DNA of 64,000 bases from Chloroflexota bacterium (GCA_016219275.1 JACRBM010000038.1:79986-143985), one strand, 5' to 3'. Positions 41,011 to 49,871 are shown, numbered from the stretch's first letter. The notes: generated by a model from the letters alone, not told the origin. Program-made: numbers and translations.

Positions 41011-42240
41011 TTACTCGTACACCTTCTCGCCTTCGGTCTCCGCGTTCACCGCGTCCATCTCGACATCGCGCGCTGTGCTCGTTATTCCCAAGAGTTCCTT
41101 GTAGTACTCGTGCTGGATGACGAGATTCATAATCTCGTTCGTCCCCGTCCAGATCATCATCAACCGCGCGTCGCGCAAGAGTCGCTCGATGGGATAGACG
41201 TTGGTGTAGCCGATGCCGCCCAGCACTTGCATCGCGTTGTTCACCACCTGCCACGCGGTTTCGGTCGCGAGTTTTTTCGATTCGGAGACGCGTCGCCGCA
41301 CGCGTCCTGGTTCATCGCCGGCGTCAATCGCGCGCGCGGTTTCGTGTGTGAGCGCGCGCGCCGCGTCAATCGCCGTAATGCTTTCTGCGATTTTGAAATT
41401 GACGCCTTCGTACTCGCGAATCTTTTGCCCGAACGCGCGCCGGCGATCCGCGTACCGCGCCGCGATCTCGATTGCCGCGCGCGCCAAGCCCAGCGCGCCT
41501 GCCGCGCTCGTCATCCGTTCGGGAATCATCATCTGGTTGAAAATTTCCCCCGCGCCGTTTTCGCGCCCGACGAGATTTTCCACCGGCACTGGCACATTGC
41601 GAAAATAGACGCGCCCCGTGCCGCCGCCGCGTGTCCCCAGCAATCCGTAAACGTGTTGCACCTCGACGCCCGCGCCGCGCTCGACGAGGAACGCGCTCAA
41701 GTCGCGCGGCTTGTCGCCGGTGCGCGCGTAGACGAAAAAGTAATCCGCGCCTTCCGCGCCAACGATGAAACGTTTTTGCCCATTGAGTACGTAAACATCA
41801 TCATCACGTACCGCGCGCGTCGTCGCGCCGAAAAAGTCGGAACCGCCGCGCGGCTCGGTCAATGCTTCGGCGGTGGTCAGTTTGCCTTCGAGCGTCGCGG
41901 TCAAGTACTTGCGCTTTTGTTCCGGCGTCCCGAAGCAGTTGATCGCTTCGCCGACAATGGTTGGAAGCGAATACAAACACGCGAGCGACGCGCCGAGCAC
42001 GCCGATTTCTTCGAGCGCGAGCACCTCGTGCGCCCAATCCAATCCGCGTCCGCCGAATTCTTTCGGAAAACGCACGCCGAGCAAGTTCCACGCGGCGAGT
42101 TTTTGCACGTACTCGCGCGGATAACGCACCTTGTCCGCGTCCATGTCGAGCAAGAGTTGGCGCGGCACCTCGTTGCGCGCGAACGCGCGCGCTTCATCGC
42201 GCAGTTGGCGTTGCGCGTCGGTCAAAAGAACGTCTAACAT
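41011..42240 (-). CDS. acyl-CoA dehydrogenase
   Basis: A 409-residue flavoenzyme of fatty-acid or amino-acid beta-oxidation. [24 protein letters not shown] is the FAD-binding signature. [20 protein letters not shown] and [37 protein letters not shown] cover the C-terminal helical domain, with Glu in the TGTNEI segment. AAAGGAGG precedes the ATG. No electron-transfer flavoprotein or thiolase gene is nearby; acyl specificity is not readable. Confidence 0.95.
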   Translation of the reverse strand: MLDVLLTDAQRQLRDEARAFARNEVPRQLLLDMDADKVRYPREYVQKLAAWNLLGVRFPKEFGGRGLDWAHEVLALEEIGVLGASLACLYSLPTIVGEAINCFGTPEQKRKYLTATLEGKLTTAEALTEPRGGSDFFGATTRAVRDDDVYVLNGQKRFIVGAEGADYFFVYARTGDKPRDLSAFLVERGAGVEVQHVYGLLGTRGGGTGRVYFRNVPVPVENLVGRENGAGEIFNQMMIPERMTSAAGALGLARAAIEIAARYADRRRAFGQKIREYEGVNFKIAESITAIDAARALTHETARAIDAGDEPGRVRRRVSESKKLATETAWQVVNNAMQVLGGIGYTNVYPIERLLRDARLMMIWTGTNEIMNLVIQHEYYKELLGITSTARDVEMDAVNAETEGEKVYE

Positions 42241-42320
42241 TGCAACCTCCTTTGACGCCGAATCGTTTCCATGCTAGTGTCTTTTCGAGATTTCCCCCGG
42301 GAATCCGGAGGAAGGGCAAA

Positions 42321-42536
42321 ATGGTTGAACATAAACTGATTGAACGTCGCGATGATATTTTGGGCGGAACAACCGTGTTCGCGGGAACTCGTGTGCCAGC
42401 CCAGACTCTGATTGATTATCTCGAAGGCGGGCACTCACGCGAAGAATTCTTGGACGATTTTCCGACCGTCGCGCGCGAACAAGCGATTGGCGTTCGGGAA
42501 CTATTGAAGACAGCCGTTTTGACTCAACCGGCATGA
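42321..42536 (+). CDS. DUF433 domain antitoxin
   Basis: A 71-residue protein. RRDDILGGTTVFAGTRVPAQTLIDYLEGGHSREEFLDDFPTV is the DUF433 winged-helix core, the antitoxin partner of DUF5615 PIN-like nucleases. GGAGGAAG lies 6-8 nt before the ATG. Its TGA overlaps the ATG of the toxin gene, the normal arrangement of this toxin-antitoxin type. Confidence 0.93.
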   Translation: MVEHKLIERRDDILGGTTVFAGTRVPAQTLIDYLEGGHSREEFLDDFPTVAREQAIGVRELLKTAVLTQPA

Positions 42537-42745
42537 AAATTCTCCTTGACGAATGTCTGCCACGCAAGTTGAAATACGCGTTGCCAGGTCACGACCTAAC
42601 TTATTTCCCCTTTTCCAAACACGGGTCGCGTTTGGAAAATGTCTCGACCAGGAATGAAATCCACGAACTTGCCATCCTTTGCTTTAGAACGAATTTCGTT
42701 TCGTGTTCCGGTATGCGTTGCAACCAAGACCTGTCAGGTTTTTAG
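42533..42745 (+). pseudogene. truncated DUF5615 PIN-like toxin
   Basis: The start MKILLDECLPRKLKYALPGHDLTY is the correct N-terminus of a DUF5615 toxin (family length about 110-120) and overlaps the antitoxin stop. After about residue 25 the sequence no longer resembles the family (no Lys-Asn-Gly-Glu-Leu or catalytic Asp strand). The frame ends at TAG inside the loop of a palindrome (42727-42760) after 70 residues. It is probably inactivated by replacement of its 3' part; no shifted frame restores the missing half. Confidence 0.75.
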
Positions 42746-42760
42746 AAACCTGACAGGTCT
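42727..42760. terminator. perfect 15-bp-stem palindrome / terminator
   Basis: AGACCTGTCAGGTTT and AAACCTGACAGGTCT flank TTAG. The TAG in the loop terminates the truncated toxin. It separates convergent genes. Confidence 0.8.
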
Positions 42761-42785
42761 GCCATAAACGCGTCGGGAATCTGCT

Positions 42786-43358
42786 TCAGCGAATTGAGCC
42801 GGTAAACTGTTCGATGGGCGTCCAGTCCCAGCCCTGCTTGGTTCCAATCAGCATCAAGATGGCGAGACCGTTCTTGCCCGCAAAAACGCCGGTCGCCTGT
42901 TGCATCGTCACGGAGCGCGAATCGTTTTCCGCAATCGTCAAAGTCACCGATTGACCCTTGATTCGCACTTGACGCGTTCCCGTCACGCGATACGTACCGC
43001 CCTGCATCGAGTACTGCCGTTGAAATTGTTCTTGCAATTGTTGTTGCATGTCTTCCGGCTTGGCGCTGCGATCCGCGCTCTGCATCAGCATGATCATCGG
43101 ACGCGCTTTGTTCGCAGGCGCAATCATCACCATTTGCATCGCGAACAAATCCATGCCGAACTCTTCCTTGTAGCCGGACGGTAAGGTGTACTCCGCGATC
43201 TTTGCCGCCGTCTGTTTGATCTGCTCCGGGTTTTGCGCGTTCGTCGCGAAATTCTGCATCACGCGCGGCGCGAAGAACACGAGCACGACGCATGCGAGTA
43301 CGCAGATCACCGTCAACGTTCCGCCAACCAGCAAAACGATTTTCATAGTGCGACTCAT
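42786..43358 (-). CDS. membrane-anchored hypothetical protein, paralogue 1
   Basis: A 190-residue protein: N-terminal helix (MKIVLLVGGTLTVICVLACVVLVFF), then an external domain with AAKIAEYTLPSGYKEEFGMDLFAMQMVMIAP and a C-terminal GWDWTPIEQFTGSIR. The ATG at 43358 has AAGGAGG 7 nt upstream. It shares the N-terminus, the AKIA-Y-TLP-GY motif and the W-D-W/IE-F tail with the gene behind it (43391), so the two arose by tandem duplication. I do not recognise a named family. Confidence 0.85.
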   Translation of the reverse strand: MSRTMKIVLLVGGTLTVICVLACVVLVFFAPRVMQNFATNAQNPEQIKQTAAKIAEYTLPSGYKEEFGMDLFAMQMVMIAPANKARPMIMLMQSADRSAKPEDMQQQLQEQFQRQYSMQGGTYRVTGTRQVRIKGQSVTLTIAENDSRSVTMQQATGVFAGKNGLAILMLIGTKQGWDWTPIEQFTGSIR

Positions 43359-43390
43359 CTCCGCGCCTCCTTTCCTTCTCTTGACACATT

Positions 43391-43966
43391 TCAACGAATA
43401 GACGCGAGAAAACGCTCAATCAAATCCCAGTCCCATTTTTGTTTTTCGCTGTCTACCCGCACAGTCACTACTCCCCCTCTTCCAGGAAATAGACCGATTG
43501 CATGACGGGAAGTGATGCCTTCGGATTGACTCTCGGTAATGTAGAGAGGAACTAGAGCATCTTTGATCTTCACTTTTCTTTCGCCAACAAACCAGTAAGT
43601 AACCCCGCGTACAATGTCGTTACTCTGCACCTGACCGCGTAGTTGTTCGTCCATCTCCTTCAACTTGGTATTAGAATGTGTGATTTGATCCAAGTGAAAG
43701 GCAGGACTGGTCTTGTCGCTGGAAGCAATCAAGACGGTTTGGGAAACCGTTAGGTCGCTTCCGAACTTCTCGGTATAACCTGGGGGCAAAGTGTAATCGG
43801 CGATTTTCGCGGCAACTAATTTGGCATGCTCTGGATTATCCGCGTCATGGATAACGGATTGAGCCCACAGCGGCATAATTACACCCAACAACACGCACAT
43901 CGTCAGCGCGCAAATCACAATCAGCATGCCACTAACAAGCAAAACGATTTTCATCGTGCGAGACAT
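43391..43966 (-). CDS. membrane-anchored hypothetical protein, paralogue 2
   Basis: A 191-residue paralogue of the 42786 gene: MSRTMKIVLLVSGMLIVICAL start, AAKIADYTLPPGYTEKFGSDLTVSQTVLIAS, and tail WDWDLIERFLASIR. AAGGAGG lies upstream of the ATG at 43966. Both proteins have one membrane helix and about 160 external residues. They are less similar over the middle, suggesting an old duplication. Function unknown. Confidence 0.85.
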   Translation of the reverse strand: MSRTMKIVLLVSGMLIVICALTMCVLLGVIMPLWAQSVIHDADNPEHAKLVAAKIADYTLPPGYTEKFGSDLTVSQTVLIASSDKTSPAFHLDQITHSNTKLKEMDEQLRGQVQSNDIVRGVTYWFVGERKVKIKDALVPLYITESQSEGITSRHAIGLFPGRGGVVTVRVDSEKQKWDWDLIERFLASIR

Positions 43967-43985
43967 GGAATTGCCTCCTTGAATT

Positions 43986-44104
43986 GGCGATTGGAAATCG
44001 CCTCGCGTGAGCCGACGGCTGGTCGCCCGCCTACGCGGGCGAATTGCGTCCACGCAGGTGGACGCCCGGCGGCACGCCCTCGAAAGGCGTTTTCAAACGC
44101 CCCA
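43986..44104. repeat. long multi-hairpin repeat element, copy B
   Basis: Hairpins GGCGATTGGAAATCGCC (43986-44002), GCGTCCACGCAGGTGGACGC (44046-44065) and GGCGTTTTCAAACGCC (44086-44101), plus the shared GGCTGGTCGCCCGCC block. It aligns along its length to the reverse complement of copy A (21405-21552), with copy A longer by about 30 bp. Confidence 0.75.
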
Positions 44105-44124
44105 GTTCTGTCACACGCCGTCCG

Positions 44125-45498
44125 CTAAATTCGTCCCACTGCCTTCGACTCCAAATACCGATTCACAACCGCAATCGTCAACTGATTCGCCGGCACGTCG
44201 AGCGTGAGCACACCGCGATGTCGGAGCGATTCGAGCAACAGCGCGCGCTCGTCGAGCAGTTGCTCCGCGACGACGCGCTCGTACACACTTTGCGAATCGC
44301 GCGGGCGTTGGCGCGCGAGATCGTGCACGCTTGGATCGCTGATCGCGACGAGGAGCGGCAAATGACGCGGACGCAACGACGCCATCTGCGCGACAATCGT
44401 ATCCACCGCCAAGCCGGACGATAGATCGGTGAACACGACGACGAGCGAACGCTTTTTGTGTTTCGCGCCGAGAAACGCGAACGCGCGCGCGTAATCCGAT
44501 TCGACCGGCTGCGACTCGACGCCGTACAACGTCGCGAGCATTCGATAGAATTGTCCCTTGCCACTGCGCGGTGTGAGAAAATGCGTCACTTCATCCGCGA
44601 ACGCGATCAGCCCGACTTTGTCACCGCGCAAACCCGCGACGTACGACAGCATCAACACCGCGTTCACCGCGTAATCGAGTTTGGCTAGATTCTCGACCGG
44701 CGCGCGCATCATGCGTCCCACGTCGAGCAACGCGAGGATCGTTTGACTGCGCTCGGTTTCGAATTCGCGGCTGATCGGTTTGCTGCGCCGCGCGGTCGCT
44801 TTCCAATCAATCCGGCGAAATTCGTCATCCGGCTGGTACTCGCGCAAACGCTCGAACTCGGCGCCGCGACCCAGGACGCGCGTTTGGCGCAAGCCCATCT
44901 CGGTGAGGTGATGCCGCCGCGCGAGAACTTGGTACTTGCGAATGTCGAGCAGGTTCGGATACACCTTGACCGGCGCGCCCGTCGCATAGCGCGCTTGGCG
45001 CACGATCATTCCCAGGACGCCGCGCCACCGCAGATTCGTATCGCCGAAACGATAATCGCCGCGCCGCGGCGGACGAACGTGGTAGCGGAATTCGACGGTT
45101 TCGCGTGGACGGAGTGGAGCAAATGGCAAATTGCGAATGACGAATGGCGAATGGCGGGCAAGCGCGTCAACAGTCTCTCGCTCGCCTAATGTAAAATGGT
45201 CGGCGGCGAATTGCGGCGGGAATTCGTCGCGCGCGATGAGGCGCGTCGCGCGGCGACCGCGATGCGTCACGCGCACGATGATCAGATTGTCCGCACCGAG
45301 CGAGAGGCGCGTGTCGTTGACGCGTTGCGTCTCAAAATCTTTGGGCGCGGGCGAGAGCAAATAATCTGTGACGATCATGATCATCACGAGCAACAGATAC
45401 ACCACCGCGAGGATCAGCAATTCGCGTGCGAGCGTACCGAGCGCGAGGAACGGCGCGGTGAGCAAGAGAAGCAACAAGGATTGACGAGTTAGGAGCAT
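44125..45498 (-). CDS. DUF58 domain-containing protein
   Basis: A 457-residue protein: two N-terminal helices (LLLLLLTAPFLAL, LLILAVVYLLLVMIMIVTDYLL), a beta-rich region, then the DUF58 core EFERLREYQPDDEFRRIDWKATARRSKPISREFETERSQTILALLDVGRMM (cited by parts) and a von Willebrand-like fold (FTDLSSG). It partners the MoxR ATPase encoded upstream. Unusually, bases 45118-45158, in the external region, are a heptad repeat translated as SPFVIRNLPFAPLRP. The start codon also lies inside a heptad repeat with no ribosome site. Confidence 0.92.
   Translation of the reverse strand: MLLTRQSLLLLLLTAPFLALGTLARELLILAVVYLLLVMIMIVTDYLLSPAPKDFETQRVNDTRLSLGADNLIIVRVTHRGRRATRLIARDEFPPQFAADHFTLGERETVDALARHSPFVIRNLPFAPLRPRETVEFRYHVRPPRRGDYRFGDTNLRWRGVLGMIVRQARYATGAPVKVYPNLLDIRKYQVLARRHHLTEMGLRQTRVLGRGAEFERLREYQPDDEFRRIDWKATARRSKPISREFETERSQTILALLDVGRMMRAPVENLAKLDYAVNAVLMLSYVAGLRGDKVGLIAFADEVTHFLTPRSGKGQFYRMLATLYGVESQPVESDYARAFAFLGAKHKKRSLVVVFTDLSSGLAVDTIVAQMASLRPRHLPLLVAISDPSVHDLARQRPRDSQSVYERVVAEQLLDERALLLESLRHRGVLTLDVPANQLTIAVVNRYLESKAVGRI
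45118..45158. repeat. heptad repeat inside the DUF58 coding sequence
   Basis: On the coding strand, CGCCATT, CGCCATT, CGTCATT, CGCAATT, TGCCATT run in frame within the gene. The same unit class fills spacers at 1388 and 40962. Confidence 0.85.
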
Positions 45499-45572
45499 TT
45501 CAGATTTCAGATTTCAGATTTCAGATTGCGGATTTCTCAATTTGAAATCTACAATCTGAAATCTGAAATTCA
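45497..45572. repeat. heptad repeat pair between MoxR and DUF58 genes
   Basis: TTTCAGA, TTTCAGA, TTTCAGA, TTGCGGA (45498-45525) faces TCTGAAA, TCTGAAA (45556-45569). It reaches the start codon of DUF58. Confidence 0.85.
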
Positions 45573-46529
45573 ACGGGGCACTTCAACTTTGCCGAGAATC
45601 CGTTTCAGCACACTGTCCGCGTCGAACCCTTCGATTTCCGCTTCGGGTTTGAGGATGATGCGATGGCGATACACCGGCAGGACCAATGCTTTTACATCGT
45701 CGGGCACGACGAAAGCGCGACCCAGCATCGCCGCCCAGGTTTTCGCGCCGAGCAACAGCGCGATGGACGCGCGCGGACTGCCGCCCAGCGCGAGGTCGGG
45801 CGATTTGCGCGACGCGTCCGCAATCGCGGTGATGTAATTCAGAATGCCGTCTTCGACCGTGACCGTGTTGATTTCCTCGCGCACGCGCTGGATTTTTTCC
45901 GGCGTCAACACCGGCTCCAGTCCGGCTTGCGCGAGTTGATGCGCGTCGAACCCGCGATGATAGCGACGCAAAATTTCGGTCTCGGATTCCGGCGGCAAAT
46001 AATTCACGACCGTTTTGAACATGAACCGATCTAACTGCGCTTCGGGCAGCGGATATGTGCCCTCGTACTCGACCGGGTTTTGCGTCGCGAGCACCATGTA
46101 CGGGTCGGCGAGCGGATAGCGGTCGCCTTCAATCGTCACCTGCCGCTCTTCCATCGCTTCGAGCAACGCGGACTGGGTCTTCGCCGGCGCGCGATTGATT
46201 TCATCCGCGAGCAGAATGTTCGTGAACGCCGGACCGCGCTTGAGAAAGAATTTCCCGCTCGCCATATCGAACACTTGTGTGCCGACGACATCCGACGGCA
46301 TCAGATCAGGCGTAAATTGCACGCGCTTGAATTCCGCGCTGATCAGATGCGCGAGCACTTTGGCGGCGAGCGTCTTCGCCGTCCCAGGTACGCCTTCGAG
46401 CAAAACGTGTCCGCGCGCGAACAACGCGATCACCATTTGCTCGAACACGGTTTCCTGTCCGACTAACGCTTTCGCGGCTTGCGAGCACAGAGCTTGATAA
46501 GTTTGTTGCACGAACGAGTTGGGTGTCAT
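45570..46529 (-). CDS. MoxR family AAA+ ATPase
   Basis: A 319-residue chaperone-type ATPase. Walker A is EGVPGTAKT (45-53) and Walker B is [12 protein letters not shown]; sensor [25 protein letters not shown] and [11 protein letters not shown] follow in canonical order. GAGG precedes the ATG. MoxR proteins act with VWA/DUF58 partners in assembly or metal insertion of membrane or secreted complexes; the adjacent DUF58, DUF4350 and DUF4129 genes are the usual companions. Confidence 0.96.
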   Translation of the reverse strand: MTPNSFVQQTYQALCSQAAKALVGQETVFEQMVIALFARGHVLLEGVPGTAKTLAAKVLAHLISAEFKRVQFTPDLMPSDVVGTQVFDMASGKFFLKRGPAFTNILLADEINRAPAKTQSALLEAMEERQVTIEGDRYPLADPYMVLATQNPVEYEGTYPLPEAQLDRFMFKTVVNYLPPESETEILRRYHRGFDAHQLAQAGLEPVLTPEKIQRVREEINTVTVEDGILNYITAIADASRKSPDLALGGSPRASIALLLGAKTWAAMLGRAFVVPDDVKALVLPVYRHRIILKPEAEIEGFDADSVLKRILGKVEVPR

Positions 46530-46544
46530 GTTAGTTTCCTCGAG

Positions 46545-46620
46545 TCCTCACCCCTCTCCTCTAGCCACGTCCTTAAGTGGCTAGAGGAGAGGGAAGAGGG
46601 GGTTAGGGGAGTGGGGTGAG
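46545..46620. repeat. palindromic repeat, CCTCACCCC...GGGTGAGG type, copy 2
   Basis: Same design as 35052-35147: outer CCTCACCCCTCTCC/GGGGTGAG arms and an inner CTCTAGCCACGTCCTTAAG-like hairpin. It fills the gap between the DUF4350 and MoxR genes. A GGGGAGGG-rich stretch (46627-46670) continues into the last codons of the DUF4350 gene. Confidence 0.8.
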
Positions 46621-46626
46621 CCAACA

Positions 46627-47829
46627 TTACTCCCTCCCCTGTCCGTGACGGGGGAGGGCTGGGGTGGGGGCGCGCTCTGTCGCTTGAATCGCTTGCGCGG
46701 CAAGTTTGACGAGCGATTTTTCGTTCACGCGTTGCGGACTCAACTCGCGTAACGTGGCGAGCAACGCCGCGCGATCCACCTCGCGATAGCGCGCAAGTTC
46801 CGCGACAAATTCGTCGTCGGACAAATCGGGATTGAGATGGTACGGTCTGCCGAGCACGCGTTTGATCTGACGACGATAGTGATTCAGAATCATCGCGCGC
46901 TTGCCGCCGCGCCGCAACAACCGCGCGACCGCGCTGACGTACTCGGCGGGATTGCGTCGCTCGATGGCTTGGGGCAACGGCATCGCGCGACCGAAACGCT
47001 GACCGCCCACAAACAGGTACGCGACGATTACGACGAGCGCGAAAATCAGCGCCCAGCCCCACGGCGTTTGAAAGATCAACGCGTTGAGCGACGCCGACCC
47101 AGGATCGGCGGACACGGTGCGATAGCCGTGATGAAATTCGTCGAAGGCGACGATGCTGTTGCGCGATGCGTCGCTCACCAACGCCAACACGAGCGCGGCA
47201 TTTTCCTCGTCTTGCAGACCTGCGTTGCTGAACAAGTACGGCGTGGACGAGACCCAGACTTTGCCTTTGCCTTGTGGAAATGTGACGAGCGCCGGCAAGT
47301 TGTCCGCGCGCAGAAAAACAATCGCGTCGTCGCGCGATGATTTGATTTCGTGCGACGCGTTCACCACCACTTGCGTCGCGCCAAGCCCGCGCACCGGTTG
47401 GACGACGGTCGCGCGCGTGACAAAACGATCCACGTAGTTGATTTCCACGCGCAACACGCGCAACAAGTTGTCGCTATTGAACGACCAATTATCCGCGATG
47501 ACGAGCGTATTGCCGCGCTCGACCCAGCGCATGATCGCGGTGACTTCTCTTGCCGTTATCGTTTCGCTTGGATCGAGGATGAACAGCACGCGCGTATCAT
47601 CGCCGATGTCGAACGACGATGTGTTCTCGATGCGCTCGGTGTGATAACCAACCTCGTTCAGCCATGAATGCAACGCGAGCGCGCCATTATCGTCCGCCGA
47701 GTACGTCGTGGCAGGGATGTTGCGCTCGGCGCGCGGATCCTCCGCCGAACGCTGAGTTGCGCTGATAACCGCGACGCCGACGAGCAACACGAACAAAATG
47801 ATAAATGTGGTGAAATCGCGTGATCGCAT
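46627..47829 (-). CDS. DUF4350 domain-containing membrane protein
   Basis: A 400-residue protein: N-terminal helix (FIILFVLLVGVAVISA), an external DUF4350 domain (TTYSADDNGALALHSWLNEVGYHTERIE, RVLFILDPSETITAREVTAIMRWVERGNTLVIADN), a second helix near residue 250-270 (GWALIFALVVIVAYLFVGG) and a cytoplasmic tail. The last residues (APTPALPRHGQGRE) are encoded by a G-rich repeat, implying that repeat insertion extended the C-terminus. The ATG sits at the end of a heptad repeat without a ribosome site. It is part of the MoxR cluster. Confidence 0.9.
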   Translation of the reverse strand: MRSRDFTTFIILFVLLVGVAVISATQRSAEDPRAERNIPATTYSADDNGALALHSWLNEVGYHTERIENTSSFDIGDDTRVLFILDPSETITAREVTAIMRWVERGNTLVIADNWSFNSDNLLRVLRVEINYVDRFVTRATVVQPVRGLGATQVVVNASHEIKSSRDDAIVFLRADNLPALVTFPQGKGKVWVSSTPYLFSNAGLQDEENAALVLALVSDASRNSIVAFDEFHHGYRTVSADPGSASLNALIFQTPWGWALIFALVVIVAYLFVGGQRFGRAMPLPQAIERRNPAEYVSAVARLLRRGGKRAMILNHYRRQIKRVLGRPYHLNPDLSDDEFVAELARYREVDRAALLATLRELSPQRVNEKSLVKLAAQAIQATERAPTPALPRHGQGRE

Positions 47830-47945
47830 AATTGGAAGTTGGAAGTTGGAAGTTGGAAGTTGGAAGTTGAAAGTTGGAAGTTGGATGGGAGGATTGGAGT
47901 CCATTTTCCAAATTCCAATCTCCAATTTCCAATTTCTAATTTCTA
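47830..47945. repeat. heptad repeat pair, the longest and most regular
   Basis: About eight TTGGAAG-type units (47831-47890) face about six CCAATTT/TCCAATT-type units (47908-47945). The right arm reaches into the last codons of the DUF4129 gene (IREIRN). It could form a stem of some 40 bp. Confidence 0.9.
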
Positions 47946-48871
47946 ATTTCCCGAATCGCCTGCACCTGCCGACGAAATTCTGCAAACTCGTCCGGCGTGA
48001 CATTGGCAAAACCGTACCACACGCGGTCGAACGTCTCGACAATCGGCGCGAGCGCGGCGGCGAGCATGGGATGCGGTGCGAGCGCGCGTAAATGTTCGCG
48101 GTTCGTCCACGAAGGATCGTACTTGAGCGCGCCGCGTTCGTCGAGCGACAAGAGCGCGGCGAGATAGAGCAGGCGCATCGCGGAACGATAATCGCCGCCT
48201 GCGACAAAATTTTGCGCGCGCGCCAACGCCTCGCGCGCGGTCAGCGCGACCTCGCCCTGGGTCGGCAGGATTTCTTCCGCCGCGATGGTCTTGCGTAGAT
48301 TGCGGATGAAAAACGCGAGGACGCCGACCATGACGACGAGACCGCCGACCGCGAATAAATCGCGCGCGCTGAACAACGCGTCGCCGGCAGTGCGTGTTCC
48401 CGCGCGCAACCAACGCAAAAACTCGTTGAGGAGTTGCCCGACCGGGTTGTCGAACACTCGAAACGGGGGACGATTGAAAATCTCGCGCAGTTTCGCGCGT
48501 TCGTCGTCCGTCGCGGCGAGCGGCGACGGCGCGACCGCATCGCGCAACGCGCGCAAACGATTGCGCGGCGATGTGAGCGGCTGGTACGGATTCTGCGCGA
48601 CTGCTTTCAATTCGGCGACGAGCGCGTCGTTGTTGACCGTCACCGTCCCGGCATCCGTCTGCACCTGCGAAATTTCCGCGAGCAGATTCGCCGCGCGCAT
48701 GAGCAACGGGGCGCGCACCGTGGTCGGTTGCAGCTCGGCTTGTTGCACCAAATCGAGCGCGGTCGTCACCGCGCGCTGATACTCGACGAGCGTCACGGGC
48801 GAATTGGCGCGCGCCGGGGTGAGCGTGAGCAAAAGAACGCCGAACGCGAAAAAAATCGCGTAACGCTTCAT
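47936..48871 (-). CDS. DUF4129 domain-containing protein
   Basis: A 311-residue protein with a signal peptide (YAIFFAFGVLLLTLTPARA), an external helical region, one membrane helix near 170-190 (LFAVGGLVVMVGVLAFFI) and a C-terminal DUF4129 domain (GDYRSAMRLLYLAALLSLDERGALKYDPSWTNREHLRAL). This is the usual partner of DUF58, MoxR and DUF4350. It starts in an ATGA overlap with the gene upstream. Confidence 0.92.
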   Translation of the reverse strand: MKRYAIFFAFGVLLLTLTPARANSPVTLVEYQRAVTTALDLVQQAELQPTTVRAPLLMRAANLLAEISQVQTDAGTVTVNNDALVAELKAVAQNPYQPLTSPRNRLRALRDAVAPSPLAATDDERAKLREIFNRPPFRVFDNPVGQLLNEFLRWLRAGTRTAGDALFSARDLFAVGGLVVMVGVLAFFIRNLRKTIAAEEILPTQGEVALTAREALARAQNFVAGGDYRSAMRLLYLAALLSLDERGALKYDPSWTNREHLRALAPHPMLAAALAPIVETFDRVWYGFANVTPDEFAEFRRQVQAIREIRN

Positions 48872-49827
48872 GGGGTTGGCTCGGTTGGCGCAAGCATTTC
48901 TTGCGCGCGTAGTTCGAGATCGAATCCTTCGTGGCGAATTCGCAAATCGTAATAAAGCAAGGTCAACACCGCCAGGTAGAGCGGCGTCGTGACGACACCG
49001 ATCACGGTACTGACCGTCGCATTCAAGACGGCTTGAATGATGACCGAAGGCATCAGTAACCCGACGAATGAAATGGCGTAGCTGGGCACTGCCGAGAGGA
49101 TGAGGACAAACACGTACAACAAAAACGCGATGAGCAAGACGCGCCAAAACGAACCTTTCCCCAAGCGCCAACTACGGCGCAAGCCGTCTAGCGCGCCCAG
49201 TTTTTCGAGCATGATCACTTGGGGCACAAATAAAAAACGCACGTTGACGAAGGCGAGCGCAAGAAATAGCGGCGCGATCCCCACACATGCTAACAATACA
49301 AACGCAACGCTCGTCGCCGCACTCAACGATGGATTAGTGCGCGCGCCCACCGCGGCAGTGACCAAAGGAACAATCGCGCACGCCAGGTAAAGTCCCAGCA
49401 CCAGTCCATTCATCAATCCCAGGATGAGCATGCCGCCCAGAAGCGACCAGCCCCGTCGAAACGCCCGCCGATACGCGTCGCGAATCGTCAGCGCGCGCCC
49501 GAACAACGCTTCCGACACGGCAAGCACCATTGCCGCGGCTTCAAACACGGACGCGAGGATCGCGATAATCATGGCGATGAAAAACACGCCGAACATACCC
49601 AGGTAACCGGCAGTCGCGAGCGCGGCGGTCGTGCGCGAGGGAGACAGATTCGGCGAAAGGAAATCGAGCGGGACGGCTAAAAGCACACCGATCACTTGCA
49701 GCGCCGCGACCGGCACGGTCACTGCCGCGGCAATACCCATCAACGTGATAAAGTTGCGACGATAGAGATTGATCGCGCGGTCGAGAATGTCGCCGATGCC
49801 CATCGGGCGTAACGCGGTGGTCTCCAT
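48868..49827 (-). CDS. GPDPase-membrane-domain-like polytopic protein
   Basis: A 319-residue protein with six or seven helices. The N-terminus LRPMGIGDILDRAINLYRRNFITLMGIAAAV and the duplicated GALDGLRRSWRLGKGSFWRVLLIAFLL motif are typical of the glycerophosphoryl-diester-phosphodiesterase membrane domain family, here without a catalytic domain. AAGGAG precedes the ATG. As first gene of the leftward cluster it probably forms a membrane complex with the DUF4129/DUF58 proteins (inferred). Confidence 0.85.
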   Translation of the reverse strand: METTALRPMGIGDILDRAINLYRRNFITLMGIAAAVTVPVAALQVIGVLLAVPLDFLSPNLSPSRTTAALATAGYLGMFGVFFIAMIIAILASVFEAAAMVLAVSEALFGRALTIRDAYRRAFRRGWSLLGGMLILGLMNGLVLGLYLACAIVPLVTAAVGARTNPSLSAATSVAFVLLACVGIAPLFLALAFVNVRFLFVPQVIMLEKLGALDGLRRSWRLGKGSFWRVLLIAFLLYVFVLILSAVPSYAISFVGLLMPSVIIQAVLNATVSTVIGVVTTPLYLAVLTLLYYDLRIRHEGFDLELRAQEMLAPTEPTP

Positions 49828-49871
49828 GATGGACTCCTTGTGTGACGCGCAAACTCAAAGATCGCTTTTTA

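Noticed and set aside
40969..42237. A 422-codon open frame opposite the acyl-CoA dehydrogenase
   Set aside because: Low-complexity basic composition; the opposite strand encodes all acyl-CoA dehydrogenase signatures with AAAGGAGG before its ATG.
42600..42745. Simple frameshift in the DUF5615 toxin
   Set aside because: Neither alternative frame restores the family sequence after codon 25, so replacement or insertion is more likely than a single-base shift.
47830..47945. CRISPR-like array
   Set aside because: Units are 7 bp, contiguous, without spacers and degenerate; no cas genes are present.
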